64,000 bases of DNA from an uncultured Rikenellaceae bacterium. GTDB taxonomy: Bacteria; Bacteroidota; Bacteroidia; Bacteroidales; Rikenellaceae. The translations under genes were made by a program, and so were the position numbers. Below, one piece after another: positions 8,237-17,597 of this stretch. Location: assembly GCA_910577285.1 (NCBI GenBank), contig CAJTLO010000008.1, positions 1 to 64,000 of the forward strand. Reading direction: 5' to 3'. Numbering within the stretch: the first letter of the stretch is position 1; the number at the start of each line of letters is the position of its first letter. The notes under the pieces are model-generated. The model saw nothing but the letters and a program-made list of their open reading frames with translations, was not told where the DNA came from and did not search any database.

Positions 8237-8350
8237 GTTAGTAGTCATCTCACCTACGTACTAACACAAGAGCGCACGACCGCCGACCGGGGACATAGTC
8301 CTCTGACGCGATTGTGCGCTTTTGTGCTATCCTTGCACGTAGGTGAGATG
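8237..8350 (+). ncRNA. Candidate structured RNA / regulatory leader upstream of the methylase gene
   Basis: A nested inverted repeat. CATCTCACCTACGT (8246-8259) is the exact complement of 8337-8350. CACAAGAGCGCAC (8265-8277) pairs with 8314-8326 with one G-U. GGGGAC (8289-8294) pairs with GTCCTC (8298-8303) around a 3-base loop. A competing 7-bp stem, GTTAGTA (8237-8243) with TACTAAC (8259-8265), would place most of the outer left arm in its loop, so the two folds largely exclude each other. The methylase ATG is 35 bases downstream. The G-U pair favours an RNA role over a DNA palindrome, but no family is recognised. Confidence 0.45.
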
Positions 8351-8385
8351 CCACAAAGATAACCATTAAAACCGAAACTGAAACA

Positions 8386-9186
8386 ATGAGAACACCTATT
8401 TCCTACTACGGGGGCAAGCAAACCATGCTGAAACACATCCTGCCGCTCATTCCCCGACACCGCATCTACACCGAGGCGTTCTGCGGCGGGGCGGCCGTCC
8501 TGTTCGCCAAACGTCCGGCCGAGGCCGAGGTCATCAACGACATCAACATGGAGCTGACGAACTTTTACTGGTGCGCGCAAGTCTACTATGATGATTTGAA
8601 GCGGGAGATTGACAAAACACTCCATAGCCGTGATATCCACGCGCACGCCGCCCATATCAATGCCTATCCTCAGTTCTTCGCACCGGCTGAGCGGGCGTGG
8701 GCCGTATGGGCGCTCTGCAAGATGTCGTTCGCCTCGATGATGGACGGGAGCTTCGGCTACGACTTCTCCGGCACGATGGCCAAGAAGCTGCGCAATGCAA
8801 AAGACGAGTTCACGGAGCAGCTTTGCGGGCGACTGGAGCGCGTGACCATCGAGAACCGCAATGCCCTCGATGTGATCGCCTGCTACGACGCCCCGGATGC
8901 GTTCCACTTCGTCGATCCGCCCTACGTGAACTCCGACTGCGGCCACTATGAGGATACGTTCAACGAGCGGAACATGGAGCAGCTCCTGCAGCTGCTCGAG
9001 ACGGTCAAAGGAAAATTTATGCTGACAATGTTCCCGTTCGATATGATTGACCGGTATGCCCAGAAGAACGGATGGATCATCCACCGGGTCGAACGGACGA
9101 TTAGCGCTTCCAAAGCCAGCCGGCGCCGGCAGGAGGAGTGGATGGTATGCAACTACCGGGAGACGCCACAAGAAACCCTATTCTAA
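8386..9186 (+). CDS. DNA adenine methyltransferase (D12 class), phage-encoded
   Basis: A 266-residue enzyme of the D12/Dam N6-adenine methyltransferase class. The N-terminal ISYYGGKQTM segment and AFCGGAAVLF (31-40) form the AdoMet-binding motifs, and DPPY (177-180) is the catalytic motif IV. Length is normal for the class. No restriction partner is adjacent, so it is an orphan methylase. At the right end of a Mu-like gene order it takes the place of Mu mom, which modifies phage DNA against host restriction; that role is inferred here. The target sequence cannot be told from the protein. Confidence 0.85.
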   Translation: MRTPISYYGGKQTMLKHILPLIPRHRIYTEAFCGGAAVLFAKRPAEAEVINDINMELTNFYWCAQVYYDDLKREIDKTLHSRDIHAHAAHINAYPQFFAPAERAWAVWALCKMSFASMMDGSFGYDFSGTMAKKLRNAKDEFTEQLCGRLERVTIENRNALDVIACYDAPDAFHFVDPPYVNSDCGHYEDTFNERNMEQLLQLLETVKGKFMLTMFPFDMIDRYAQKNGWIIHRVERTISASKASRRRQEEWMVCNYRETPQETLF

Positions 9187-9212
9187 TATCATTCAACCGA
9201 TATTTATATAGC

Positions 9213-9246
9213 AAACGAAGCGCACCTAAAAGGTACGCTTCGTTTT
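9213..9246 (+). terminator. Intrinsic terminator after the methylase gene
   Basis: AAACGAAGCG (9213-9222) pairs perfectly with CGCTTCGTTT (9236-9245), with an inner ACC/GGT pairing, and the 3' arm runs into TTTTG. It lies 27 bases after the methylase stop and likely ends the phage late transcript. Confidence 0.8.
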
Positions 9247-9337
9247 GTCATAAAATCGCGTCGTTTCAAAATTCGACGAACATTTGGTTTTGCGGATTAT
9301 ATATCGGCCAATCGTCTCGTCTTCGGAAGGGCCAACC

Positions 9338-9377
9338 GGGAGTGTCCGCTTTGGAAAGCGGACACTCCCCTCTTTTT
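9338..9377 (+). terminator. Strong intrinsic terminator
   Basis: A perfect 14-bp stem, GGGAGTGTCCGCTT (9338-9351) with AAGCGGACACTCCC (9356-9369), a TGGA loop, then CTCTTTTT. No + strand gene lies between it and the previous terminator, so it may belong to the chromosomal gene the prophage entered downstream of, or protect the next operon from read-through. Confidence 0.8.
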
Positions 9378-9586
9378 GAAACGCCGCACCCGGCCTACGC
9401 AGCAGGAACACGGCCGGGACGCATGTACGGAGAGCCCCTGCGCCCCTTCCCGACGATCGCCGCGCAACATTCCGCAGCTTGCCTCATCCATGGCACGAAA
9501 ATAGCTAAAGGACGAGCCGGGAACGGCGTGTTCCCGCAAACCGACGCAACCGGAAAAACGAGGATAGGAAATGCCGTCAAAAAAAT

Positions 9587-9594
9587 TACTTTTG
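9587..9594 (+). promoter_or_regulatory. Possible Bacteroidota -7 box for the patatin gene
   Basis: TACTTTTG fits the TAnnTTTG consensus. No TTTG was found 19-21 bases upstream, so the promoter is only half supported. The start codon used for the next gene is about 110 bases downstream. Confidence 0.35.
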
Positions 9595-9703
9595 CATGCA
9601 ACGAAAACGGTCCGAAACGCATCTATGAAGTGACCGTCCTTTCGTATCGGTCGCATTCCGCTCTTCCGGCCCGATGCACGGTCCGACCGAAACGCTGACA
9701 ACG

Positions 9704-12046
9704 ATGGAAAAACTCGTCCACCCCCTGCTCACGGCCCTTTTGCTGGCCTTCGCATCCGTAGCCGCATGCGCTGCGGAACGGGAAACGCATGGCCGCCCGA
9801 GGACGACCGGCACGGAATACGGCACGGCAACGGCCGAAACGTCTGCCGGGAAGCTGTTCGTACGATTTCCCGAAAGTTCCGCAACGGAGAATCCCCCCTC
9901 CGGGGAGCAGCGACGCAGGAAGGTGGGGCTCGTGCTGAGCGGCGGCGGCGCCAAAGGGGTCGCGCACATCGGTGTCATCAAGGTACTGGAGGAGGCCGGC
10001 ATCCCCATCGACTACATTGCCGGTACCAGCATGGGCGCCATTATCGGCGGCCTCTACTCGATCGGCTGGTCTTCGCAGGAGCTCGACTCGCTGGTCAGAA
10101 ACCAGGACTGGATGGCCCTGCTGAGCGACAAGATTCCGCGTCGCGACAAGCTACTGGCCGAAAAGGAGATAGCCGACACCTACATCCTCTCCGTCCCGCT
10201 CTCTTTCGACAAGCGGTTCTCCATCCCTTCCGGCGTACTCGCCGGGCAGAGCGTACTCAACCTGCTCAACGAAATGACGCTGGGCTATCACTCCGACGAC
10301 CTGGACTTCGATTCGCTGCCGATTCCCTTCGCATGCGTCGCCTACGACATGGTCAAGGGCGAGGAGAAGGTCTACCGCCGCGGCAACCTGCCGCTGGCCA
10401 TTCGCGCGAGCATGTCGATTCCCGGTGCGTTCGCCCCGGTGATACGCGACAGCATGGTGTTGGTGGACGGCGGCATCTACAACAACTTCCCCGTGGACGT
10501 AGCACGCGACATGGGAGCGGAGGTAATCATCGGCGTAGACCTCGCCGCAGGTCTGCACGACATGGAGGGACTCACCTCCATGATGGGTCTCATCGACCAG
10601 ATAACCACCTTCCTCGGCCGCGAGAAATACACGCAGAACCTGCAACAGGTCGATCTCTACCTCAAGCCCGACATCAAACCCTACACCTCGAGCAGCTTCA
10701 CCCCCGAAGCGGTGGACAGCCTGCTGGTGCGCGGCGAACGGTGCGCACGGGAGAGCTGGGAACGCATCGTGGCCCTGCAGGACTGCATCTACAGCGATAA
10801 CACCTACATGGTGCGCAAAGAGCGCATCCTGGCCGACGACTCCGACTCGGTCCGCATCGGCAACATCGAGTTCATCGGGCTGACCCGCAACGAGGAGGCG
10901 TTCCTGCGTCCGTCGTTCGGCATCCACGAGGAGAGCGTGATAACCAAAGGACGCCTGAACGATGCCATCAGCCGGCTGAGAGGTTCGGGGGCATTCTCCT
11001 ACGTGACCTATACGCTCAACAACCGTCCGCCCTATACGCTCACCGTTTCGGTGGACGAAAAACAGGAGGCGATGGTGAACGTGGGCTTCCGGTTCGACAC
11101 GGAGGAGATGGCGAGCATCCTGCTCAACACCACCCTCTCCCTGCGCGGATTTCAGGGACCGCGGCTCGGACTGACGGTACGCCTGAACGAGAACCCCTAC
11201 GTCAAACTCGACTTCAGCTCCAGCAACATCCTGATGGGACGGCTCAGCCTCTCCTACATGTACAAGAGCAACAACTACCGGCTCTACCGCAACGGTCGGG
11301 GCACCAACAACATCACCTGCGGACAGAACCGGATCGAACTCTTCTTCTCGCCGGCCAACCCCATCATGTTCAACCCGAAGGTCGGCGTCAACTACGAGCA
11401 CTTCAACTACAATTCGTTCCTCTTCGCCTCCGACGACGACCGCCTCGCCGTAAAGCCTCGCGGGTTCATCAACTACTATCTGACGGGGAGCCTCGAAACG
11501 CTGAACGACCACTACTTCCCCACCCGCGGCGTATCGGTCTACGCGAAAGCGATGCTCCACACCGACAACGGATACGGCTACAACCAGGGGACACCTTTCG
11601 CATCGATAGCCTATCATTGCCGCTGGGCCCTCTCGACCAACGACCGGCTGACGTTCATTCCGTCGATATACGGCCGTACCCTGATCGGTAACGAGGTGGC
11701 TTACTCCTACTACAACTACGTAGGAGGCGAGATCGCGGGCCGCTACATGGACCAGCAGATCCCGTTCGTGGGCATCAACCACATGGAAACGGCCGCCCGG
11801 TCGATCCTCACCCTGCACCTGGAGGCCCGCATACGAATCTTCGCCCGGCACTACCTCTCTTTCAAAGGGGCCTACGGCATCCAGAACGAGAACTTCTTCA
11901 ACATGTTCACCGAGAGCCGCAACATCTTCGGGGCAGGGCTGAAATATGCCTACAACTCCCCCATCGGCCCCATTTCGCTCCTCTTCGACTACTCCGGGAA
12001 CAGCCGGACGCTGGGCATCTACTTCAGCCTCGGCAAAACGTTCTGA
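9704..12046 (+). CDS. Patatin-like phospholipase fused to POTRA and Omp85-type barrel
   Basis: A 780-residue exported protein. The start at 9704 is preferred over an in-frame ATG at 9674 because it gives a standard signal peptide (EKLVHPLLTALLLAFASVAA); VAAC at its end would also pass as a lipobox. The patatin domain (about 75-300) has the GGGAKG oxyanion loop (80-85), the GTSMG nucleophile motif with Ser109, and DGG with Asp255 completing the dyad. A POTRA-like segment follows (about 385-470) and then a 16-strand-type barrel ending in ...LGIYFSLGKTF with the terminal aromatic residue used by BamA. The layout matches PlpD-type (type Vd) and Bacteroidota patatin-barrel proteins. Its lipid substrate is unknown. 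Confidence 0.88.
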   Translation: MEKLVHPLLTALLLAFASVAACAAERETHGRPRTTGTEYGTATAETSAGKLFVRFPESSATENPPSGEQRRRKVGLVLSGGGAKGVAHIGVIKVLEEAGIPIDYIAGTSMGAIIGGLYSIGWSSQELDSLVRNQDWMALLSDKIPRRDKLLAEKEIADTYILSVPLSFDKRFSIPSGVLAGQSVLNLLNEMTLGYHSDDLDFDSLPIPFACVAYDMVKGEEKVYRRGNLPLAIRASMSIPGAFAPVIRDSMVLVDGGIYNNFPVDVARDMGAEVIIGVDLAAGLHDMEGLTSMMGLIDQITTFLGREKYTQNLQQVDLYLKPDIKPYTSSSFTPEAVDSLLVRGERCARESWERIVALQDCIYSDNTYMVRKERILADDSDSVRIGNIEFIGLTRNEEAFLRPSFGIHEESVITKGRLNDAISRLRGSGAFSYVTYTLNNRPPYTLTVSVDEKQEAMVNVGFRFDTEEMASILLNTTLSLRGFQGPRLGLTVRLNENPYVKLDFSSSNILMGRLSLSYMYKSNNYRLYRNGRGTNNITCGQNRIELFFSPANPIMFNPKVGVNYEHFNYNSFLFASDDDRLAVKPRGFINYYLTGSLETLNDHYFPTRGVSVYAKAMLHTDNGYGYNQGTPFASIAYHCRWALSTNDRLTFIPSIYGRTLIGNEVAYSYYNYVGGEIAGRYMDQQIPFVGINHMETAARSILTLHLEARIRIFARHYLSFKGAYGIQNENFFNMFTESRNIFGAGLKYAYNSPIGPISLLFDYSGNSRTLGIYFSLGKTF

Positions 12047-12100
12047 TGCGTGCACGCCTCAGGCCCTTCAGGGGGTCGGCTGCGTTCTGCGTTCTTCGGG

Positions 12101-12131
12101 TTTGCGGAAAGATTATATATTCGTATCTTTG
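12101..12131 (+). promoter_or_regulatory. Bacteroidota-type promoter for the His-rich protein/TonB receptor pair
   Basis: TTTG (12101-12104), a 19-base spacer and TATCTTTG (12124-12131) match the Bacteroidota sigma-ABfr consensus TTTG-N19-TAnnTTTG exactly. It lies 33 bases before the GTG start at 12165 and, with only 103 bases between the two genes downstream, probably drives both. Confidence 0.75.
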
Positions 12132-12164
12132 CCGGTCCGAAATCGCCGGGCCGGCAAACAGACC

Positions 12165-12512
12165 GTGGGAAGAAAGAGCATCCGACATATCGCAATCCTG
12201 CTGCTGTCGATGACGGTATGGTATCAGTGCTGTACCTTCTTTTTCCAACACACCCACACGGTAGGCAATTTCCACATCACCCACTCCCACCCCTATCAGG
12301 GCAGCGCCGAACAGCCGGGCCACTCCCACACCGCGACCCAGTTCCTGACCATCGGTCTGCTGTCTCTATTCGCGGCGCTCGTCCTCACGGCGGCGTTCGC
12401 CGCGGTCGCTCTGCCGGCCGCGATCCGGCTCGTCCGCCGCTCCCGCCCCTACGGCCTCCGGCAATGGTGCACGACCGCCGTCGCCCTCCGGGGTCCGCCG
12501 GTACTCGCCTGA
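12165..12512 (+). CDS. Small His-rich membrane protein
   Basis: A 115-residue protein read from GTG 12165, chosen because it follows a consensus promoter and gives a short basic N-terminus. A hydrophobic segment (about 8-27) and a second one (about 60-85) flank a loop rich in His (positions 29, 31, 37, 40, 42, 53, 55; motifs HTH, HSHP and HSH). Such a loop outside the cytoplasm could bind a transition metal. The next gene is a TonB-dependent receptor, so a metal or metal-complex uptake role is a reasonable inference, though the metal is unknown. The first Met codon of the open frame lies inside the patatin gene and is not used here. Confidence 0.6.
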   Translation: MGRKSIRHIAILLLSMTVWYQCCTFFFQHTHTVGNFHITHSHPYQGSAEQPGHSHTATQFLTIGLLSLFAALVLTAAFAAVALPAAIRLVRRSRPYGLRQWCTTAVALRGPPVLA

Positions 12513-12615
12513 TTTCCATCCGTTTTTCATTCTTATCTCAATTTAGTGTCCGCACCCGCCCCCTCGTTTCGATGCGGGTCGATGTATTCATACTACTCAA
12601 ACGATACCTACAACC

Positions 12616-14964
12616 ATGAAAAAGATATTTTCCGGGCTGCTGTTCACGTTGCTGTTCCCGGTCCTGCTTCTTGCGGAGAACACCGACGAGAGCCCCCGCA
12701 AACCGCTCAGCGACGCCAACATCACCGGTCACGTTCAGGACGCCGCCACAGGCGAACACCTCCCCTACATCACCATCGTCATCAAAGGCACCACCATCGG
12801 TACGGCGACCGACGCGACGGGCCACTACTTTCTCAAACACCTGCCCGAGGGCGAGTTCATCCTCGAAGCATCGATGCTCGGCTACGGAACGGTGGAGAAG
12901 AGCGTCACCACCCGAAGCGGCAAGACCATCGAAGTCAACTTCGTCCTGCAGGAGGATTCCGAACGCATGGACGAGATCGTAGTTACGGCCAACCGCAACG
13001 AAACCAACAAGAAAGAGAGCTCTACCATCGTAAACATCACCTCGGGCAAACTCTTCTCGGCCACGGGCTCCTCGACCCTCTCCGAGTCCATGAACTTCAC
13101 CCCGGGTCTGCGGATAGAGAACAACTGCGGCAACTGCGCCGTCACCCAGCTCCGCATCAACGGGCTCGAAGGCCACTACTCGCAGATCCTGCTCGACAGC
13201 CGTCCGATATTCAGCTCGCTGGCCACAGTCTACGGACTCGACCAACTCCCCGTATCCATGATCGAACGGGTGGAAGTGGTGCGCGGAGGCGGTTCGGCCC
13301 TCTACGGCGCCAATGCCATCGGGGGCGTGGTGAACATCATCACCAAAGAGCCGCTCTACAACACACTGAACGTATCCAACATCACCAACGTGTTCGGCAG
13401 CAACAAATTCGACACGAACACCTCCATCGGAGGCGCTTTCGTATCGGACGACCACCGGGCGGGCATGTACATCTTCGGCATGGTGAAGGAGCGCACCCCC
13501 TACGACCACAACGGCGACAACTTCTCCGACGTCCCCGGTATCAAGTCGGAAACGGTGGGATTCCGCGGCTACTACCGTACCGGACTCCGTTCCAAGCTCA
13601 CCGCCGAGTACCACCACATCCATGAGTTCCGGCGCGGCGGCGAGATGACCGGCAGCGACGGCGAAAACCTCTTCGAGCGCCCCCCGCACGAAGCCATCAT
13701 CGCCGAACAGCTCAACAACACCATAGACGGAGGCGGCTTGCGGTTCGACCTCTTCTCGCCCGACACGCACCACAAAGGAGCTCTCTACACCTCCGCCCAG
13801 GCCATCGGCCGCCAGAGCTATTTCGGTACGGAGAAGATGCTCGACTCCTACGGCGCCACAAGCGACCGTACCTTCGTCGCCGGCGGACAATACACCTACG
13901 ACATGGACCGACTGCTCTTCATGCCCGCCGAACTGACCGCAGGCGTGGAGTATAACTACAACCACCTCACCGACCGCTACCTCGGGCTGAACCGCTCGAT
14001 GGATCAGGTAACGCACGTGGTGGGCGGCTTCCTGCAGAACGAATGGCGGACGGAGAAGTTCAGCCTGCTCATCGGCGGACGCCTCGACAAACACAACCTG
14101 ATGCGTCGGGCGGTATTCAGTCCGCGAGCCAACATCCGCTACAGCCCTTCGGAGTCCGTCGGCCTGCGGGCCAGCTATTCCAGCGGTTTCCGCGCCCCGC
14201 AAGCCTACGACGAGGACCTGCACGTGGATGCCGTGGGCGGTGCCCTCAAACTGATCGTACTCTCCCCGGATCTGAAGCCCGAATACTCCAACAGTTTCAG
14301 CCTCTCGGCCGACCTTTACCACAACTTCGGCCGGTTGCAGACCAACCTGCTCGTCGAAGGGTTCTACACCAAGCTCGACGACGTGTTCACCCTCGTCCAG
14401 ATAGGCGAAGACGAGGAGGGCAACTTCATCATGGAACGCCGCAACGCCTCCGGAGCCACCGTGAAAGGGATCAACCTCGAAGGCAAGATCGGAATTCCCA
14501 ACCTGTTCGAGATCCAGTTGGGATACACCCTGCAACGCAGCCTCTACGATCGCCCCTTCGAGTGGGCCGAAAACTCCCACCTGCCCGCCCAGCGCAGGAT
14601 GTTCCGCACGCCGAACAACTACGGTTACATCACCTCCACCTGGAACGTCACCCCGCACTTCCGCGCCTCGCTCTTCGGGACCTACACGGGCTCCATGCTC
14701 GTCCAGCACACCTTCTACAACGAACAGACGGGAAGCTTGGTGGACTCCGAAAGCGTGACGCCCGACTTTTTCGACCTGGGACTCAAGCTCGCCTACACGT
14801 TCCGGCTCTCGACGAGCATCAACCTCGAAGTGAGCGCAGGGGTGAAGAACATCTTCAACAGCTACCAGAAGGACCTCGACTTCGGCCCCATGAAGGATGC
14901 CGGCTACGTCTACGGTCCCGCCCTGCCGCGCATGTTCTTCGCGGGGCTCAAGCTGACCATGTAG
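12616..14964 (+). CDS. TonB-dependent outer membrane receptor
   Basis: A 782-residue receptor. It has a signal peptide (1-20), a carboxypeptidase-regulatory-like domain (about 33-112; ITGHVQDAATGEHLPYITIV), a plug (about 118-235) and a C-terminal 22-strand-type barrel. The plug carries an NNCGNC motif and NGLEGHYSQILLDSRPIFSS, then VEVVRGGGSALYGANAIGGV, which is common to a Bacteroidota receptor group outside the SusC family. There is no SusD partner beside it, so it is not a glycan-type SusCD pair. The upstream His-rich protein suggests metal, heme or metal-chelate uptake, which is inference. A terminator follows at 14981. Confidence 0.85.
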   Translation: MKKIFSGLLFTLLFPVLLLAENTDESPRKPLSDANITGHVQDAATGEHLPYITIVIKGTTIGTATDATGHYFLKHLPEGEFILEASMLGYGTVEKSVTTRSGKTIEVNFVLQEDSERMDEIVVTANRNETNKKESSTIVNITSGKLFSATGSSTLSESMNFTPGLRIENNCGNCAVTQLRINGLEGHYSQILLDSRPIFSSLATVYGLDQLPVSMIERVEVVRGGGSALYGANAIGGVVNIITKEPLYNTLNVSNITNVFGSNKFDTNTSIGGAFVSDDHRAGMYIFGMVKERTPYDHNGDNFSDVPGIKSETVGFRGYYRTGLRSKLTAEYHHIHEFRRGGEMTGSDGENLFERPPHEAIIAEQLNNTIDGGGLRFDLFSPDTHHKGALYTSAQAIGRQSYFGTEKMLDSYGATSDRTFVAGGQYTYDMDRLLFMPAELTAGVEYNYNHLTDRYLGLNRSMDQVTHVVGGFLQNEWRTEKFSLLIGGRLDKHNLMRRAVFSPRANIRYSPSESVGLRASYSSGFRAPQAYDEDLHVDAVGGALKLIVLSPDLKPEYSNSFSLSADLYHNFGRLQTNLLVEGFYTKLDDVFTLVQIGEDEEGNFIMERRNASGATVKGINLEGKIGIPNLFEIQLGYTLQRSLYDRPFEWAENSHLPAQRRMFRTPNNYGYITSTWNVTPHFRASLFGTYTGSMLVQHTFYNEQTGSLVDSESVTPDFFDLGLKLAYTFRLSTSINLEVSAGVKNIFNSYQKDLDFGPMKDAGYVYGPALPRMFFAGLKLTM

Positions 14965-14980
14965 CAACATTCCGCACGCA

Positions 14981-15011
14981 AAGGGACCCGTTTTCCGACG
15001 GGTCCCTTTTT
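14981..15011 (+). terminator. Intrinsic terminator after the TonB receptor
   Basis: AAGGGACCCG (14981-14990) pairs with CGGGTCCCTT (14999-15008), followed by TTT. It closes the receptor operon before the convergent V-ATPase operon. Confidence 0.8.
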
Positions 15012-15286
15012 ATTTATACATGCCGCTCCTATCGGAACGGCTACCCTCGGCATGGCGTGCTCCCTGCACAGACGCCGGCATTGCCCCCTTTCCGTACCCT
15101 TTTCCGGCCGCCTCGGACAACGGCACGCCGGCACGGGGAAATGCGACGACCGCCCCGCCCGCACATCCTCCGGGCACTACGCCCCCTCTCCCGCTACCGG
15201 CAGGAAAGGAGTTCGCTCCGACCCCATACGACACCGGGGGAGGCGCACGATGCACCTCCCCCGGCAACGGTCCGACGGACCCGATA
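15012..15286. other. Convergent intergenic stretch
   Basis: About 275 bases between the receptor terminator and the end of the V-ATPase operon. Apart from the hairpin at 15234-15264 I see no gene or repeat. Confidence 0.6.
15234..15264 (-). terminator. GC hairpin downstream of the V-ATPase operon
   Basis: CCGGGGGAGG on one arm pairs with CCTCCCCCGG on the other around a short loop, about 22 bases past the stop of the K subunit gene on the minus strand. No T run follows, so it may act as an mRNA 3' stabiliser or a weak terminator. Confidence 0.45.
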
Positions 15287-15781
<495 letters not shown>

Positions 15782-15788
15782 TTACGAT

Positions 15789-17597
15789 TTACTTTCCCGT
15801 TTTCTTCAGGGGGGTGAATTCCCGTTGCGTACTCTCGAAGCCGGCGTTCTTGTAGAACTCCACGAAGGTCAGACGCATCGGATGGACGAAGGCCCCGAGC
15901 GCCGACATGAACAGGTTGATGCTGTGGCCGAAGAGCAGAATGACGATCGCTACGATCTGACTCAACACCACGGGCAAATCGGCCGTAAGACCGAAAGCGA
16001 GGTCGTTGAAGACCAGCGCGAGCGTACCGCCCGACAGGCAGAGCGCGAAGAGCCGGATATAGCTCAACACGTCGCCCAGCAACCCCGTGACATTGTTGTA
16101 GGTATTCCACAGCCCGCTGCCGAAGTTGACCAGCGGATTCCTGTCGGGATTGTGGAGGAAGATCATCAGCACGGCCCCGACGCCCATCACGGCATAATAG
16201 AGTGCCGCAGGCAGCACGACACCCAGCCCCGGCAGGAAGACCATGCCGAGTCCGCCGACGAGTATCATCAGCCAACCGAGCGTACCGAGCGAGTATTTGA
16301 AACCGAACTGGCGCGATACGTTGACGATATTCAGCACCAATGCGAAGACGATCTGTACGAAACCGAGCCCCAACGACAGCGTGAACAACATGTCCGTATC
16401 GAGGAACTTCTCGCGCATGCCGGCGAACATCTTCAGCCCGGCGAGCTGTACCCCGAAGAACGAACCGGCCAGAAAGCCGAAAAGCACTGCGGACAGACCG
16501 CAAAGAAGCGTAAGGTTGGCGATCTGCTTCATGGCCTCGGTCCTTTTCCTGCGCAGGAAGAACGAAGCCAGCGTGAGCAGCAACCCGTACCCGGCATCGC
16601 CCAGACAGAAACCGAAGAACAGCATGTAGAAGGGTCCGAAGAAAGCGGTCAGGTCCATCGTACCGTACCGGGGCAACGCATAGAACTGCCCGATCACCTC
16701 GAACGGATTGACGAACCGATTGTTCTTCAACACCACGGGCGTATCGTCCTGGGGCGTGGGCCGCTCCTTGAAATAGACCACGTCCGGATACGCCGCCAGC
16801 AGTTCATCCACCTGAGCGGAGGTCGCTTCCGTGGCCCATCCCTCCAGAATGACAAGCCGGTCCTCCGCTTCCCGCCGTCCGCTGTTGCCCGCACGGCTGA
16901 AATCGAGCTGCTCCCGGAGCCGCTCGCCGTGCGCCTCGATGGCCTCGCGCGAGGCATACGCCCGGGCCATGACGCCCCGCGCCTGCTCCATCTGCGCCTC
17001 CAGGGCGGCCATCTGCCGCCGTTTGTCATCCGCCGTCATATCCGGCGCCTTGTACTCCTGCGCATCGAAAGGCAGCTCTCCCTCGCCGCGGCCTACGGTC
17101 ACGAAAAAGGTACGGCCGCCGCTCCGGGCCACCTGCTCGACGATAATCGCATCGCCCGCCGCCTGCATGACCGCAGGAAACTCGCTGTCGTAAACGGAGA
17201 AGAAACGCAGTACGATGCCCTCGTCGGCCAGCCGGCGAAGGGTCGCCGGCGAGAAATCGCCCCACACGGCAAGCTCTTCGGCCTCCTTGCGGGCCTTCTC
17301 GAGCTTTCCCTTCAGCTCCTCCAACGCGACAGCGGCCCGGAGGTATTGCCCGAAAGCCTCCTCTCCGTCACCGAACGGCTCGCCCGGTACAAAACCCTCC
17401 TCTGCGGCGAGTTCCGCAAAGTAGCTCTTCGCCGCACGATGCTGCTCCAGTTCGGCCAGCATCGCCCGCTCCCGGTCGTTCGCCTCCCAGCCCGTAGTCG
17501 TGATGTCGACCAAGCCGAGCTCCTGCAACGCCGCGAGGAACTCCTTTTGCCTCTCGTGGTAGAGTACAAAAGTGTATTTACTCATCCTTACTATCAT
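15789..17597 (-). CDS. atpI: V-type ATP synthase subunit I (membrane stator)
   Basis: A 602-residue homologue of subunit a/I. The N-terminal half (1-310) is a hydrophilic, coiled-coil-rich stalk. The C-terminal half has about seven membrane segments, beginning near FFGPFYMLFFGFCLGDAGYG, and includes the LLGDVLSYIRLFALCLSGG segment that carries the conserved Arg facing the K ring. It provides the ion half-channels. Its start overlaps the end of subunit D by four bases (17594-17597), indicating coupled translation. Confidence 0.93.
   Translation of the reverse strand: MIVRMSKYTFVLYHERQKEFLAALQELGLVDITTTGWEANDRERAMLAELEQHRAAKSYFAELAAEEGFVPGEPFGDGEEAFGQYLRAAVALEELKGKLEKARKEAEELAVWGDFSPATLRRLADEGIVLRFFSVYDSEFPAVMQAAGDAIIVEQVARSGGRTFFVTVGRGEGELPFDAQEYKAPDMTADDKRRQMAALEAQMEQARGVMARAYASREAIEAHGERLREQLDFSRAGNSGRREAEDRLVILEGWATEATSAQVDELLAAYPDVVYFKERPTPQDDTPVVLKNNRFVNPFEVIGQFYALPRYGTMDLTAFFGPFYMLFFGFCLGDAGYGLLLTLASFFLRRKRTEAMKQIANLTLLCGLSAVLFGFLAGSFFGVQLAGLKMFAGMREKFLDTDMLFTLSLGLGFVQIVFALVLNIVNVSRQFGFKYSLGTLGWLMILVGGLGMVFLPGLGVVLPAALYYAVMGVGAVLMIFLHNPDRNPLVNFGSGLWNTYNNVTGLLGDVLSYIRLFALCLSGGTLALVFNDLAFGLTADLPVVLSQIVAIVILLFGHSINLFMSALGAFVHPMRLTFVEFYKNAGFESTQREFTPLKKTGK

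Larger units (their letters stand above)
9187..9703. other. Intergenic stretch at the presumed prophage right boundary
   Basis: About 520 bases without a convincing gene. It holds two hairpin terminators (9213-9246, 9338-9377) and a possible -7 box (9587-9594). Composition shifts from AT-rich (9190-9310) to GC-rich chromosome after about 9320, so the prophage end probably lies near 9250-9320. I could not identify a target duplication or attachment repeat because the left end is outside the window. Confidence 0.5.

Noticed and set aside
8237-8350. Retron msr-msd or small invertible promoter
   Set aside because: No reverse transcriptase follows, and no recombinase gene is in the window. RNA structure is the simpler reading.
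10151-12055. 634-codon open frame antisense to the patatin gene
   Set aside because: It mirrors codon structure of a well-supported gene in GC-rich DNA and has no recognisable domain. The same holds for the long frames opposite the TonB receptor (12538-14970) and the V-ATPase genes (15825-17711, 19735-21633).
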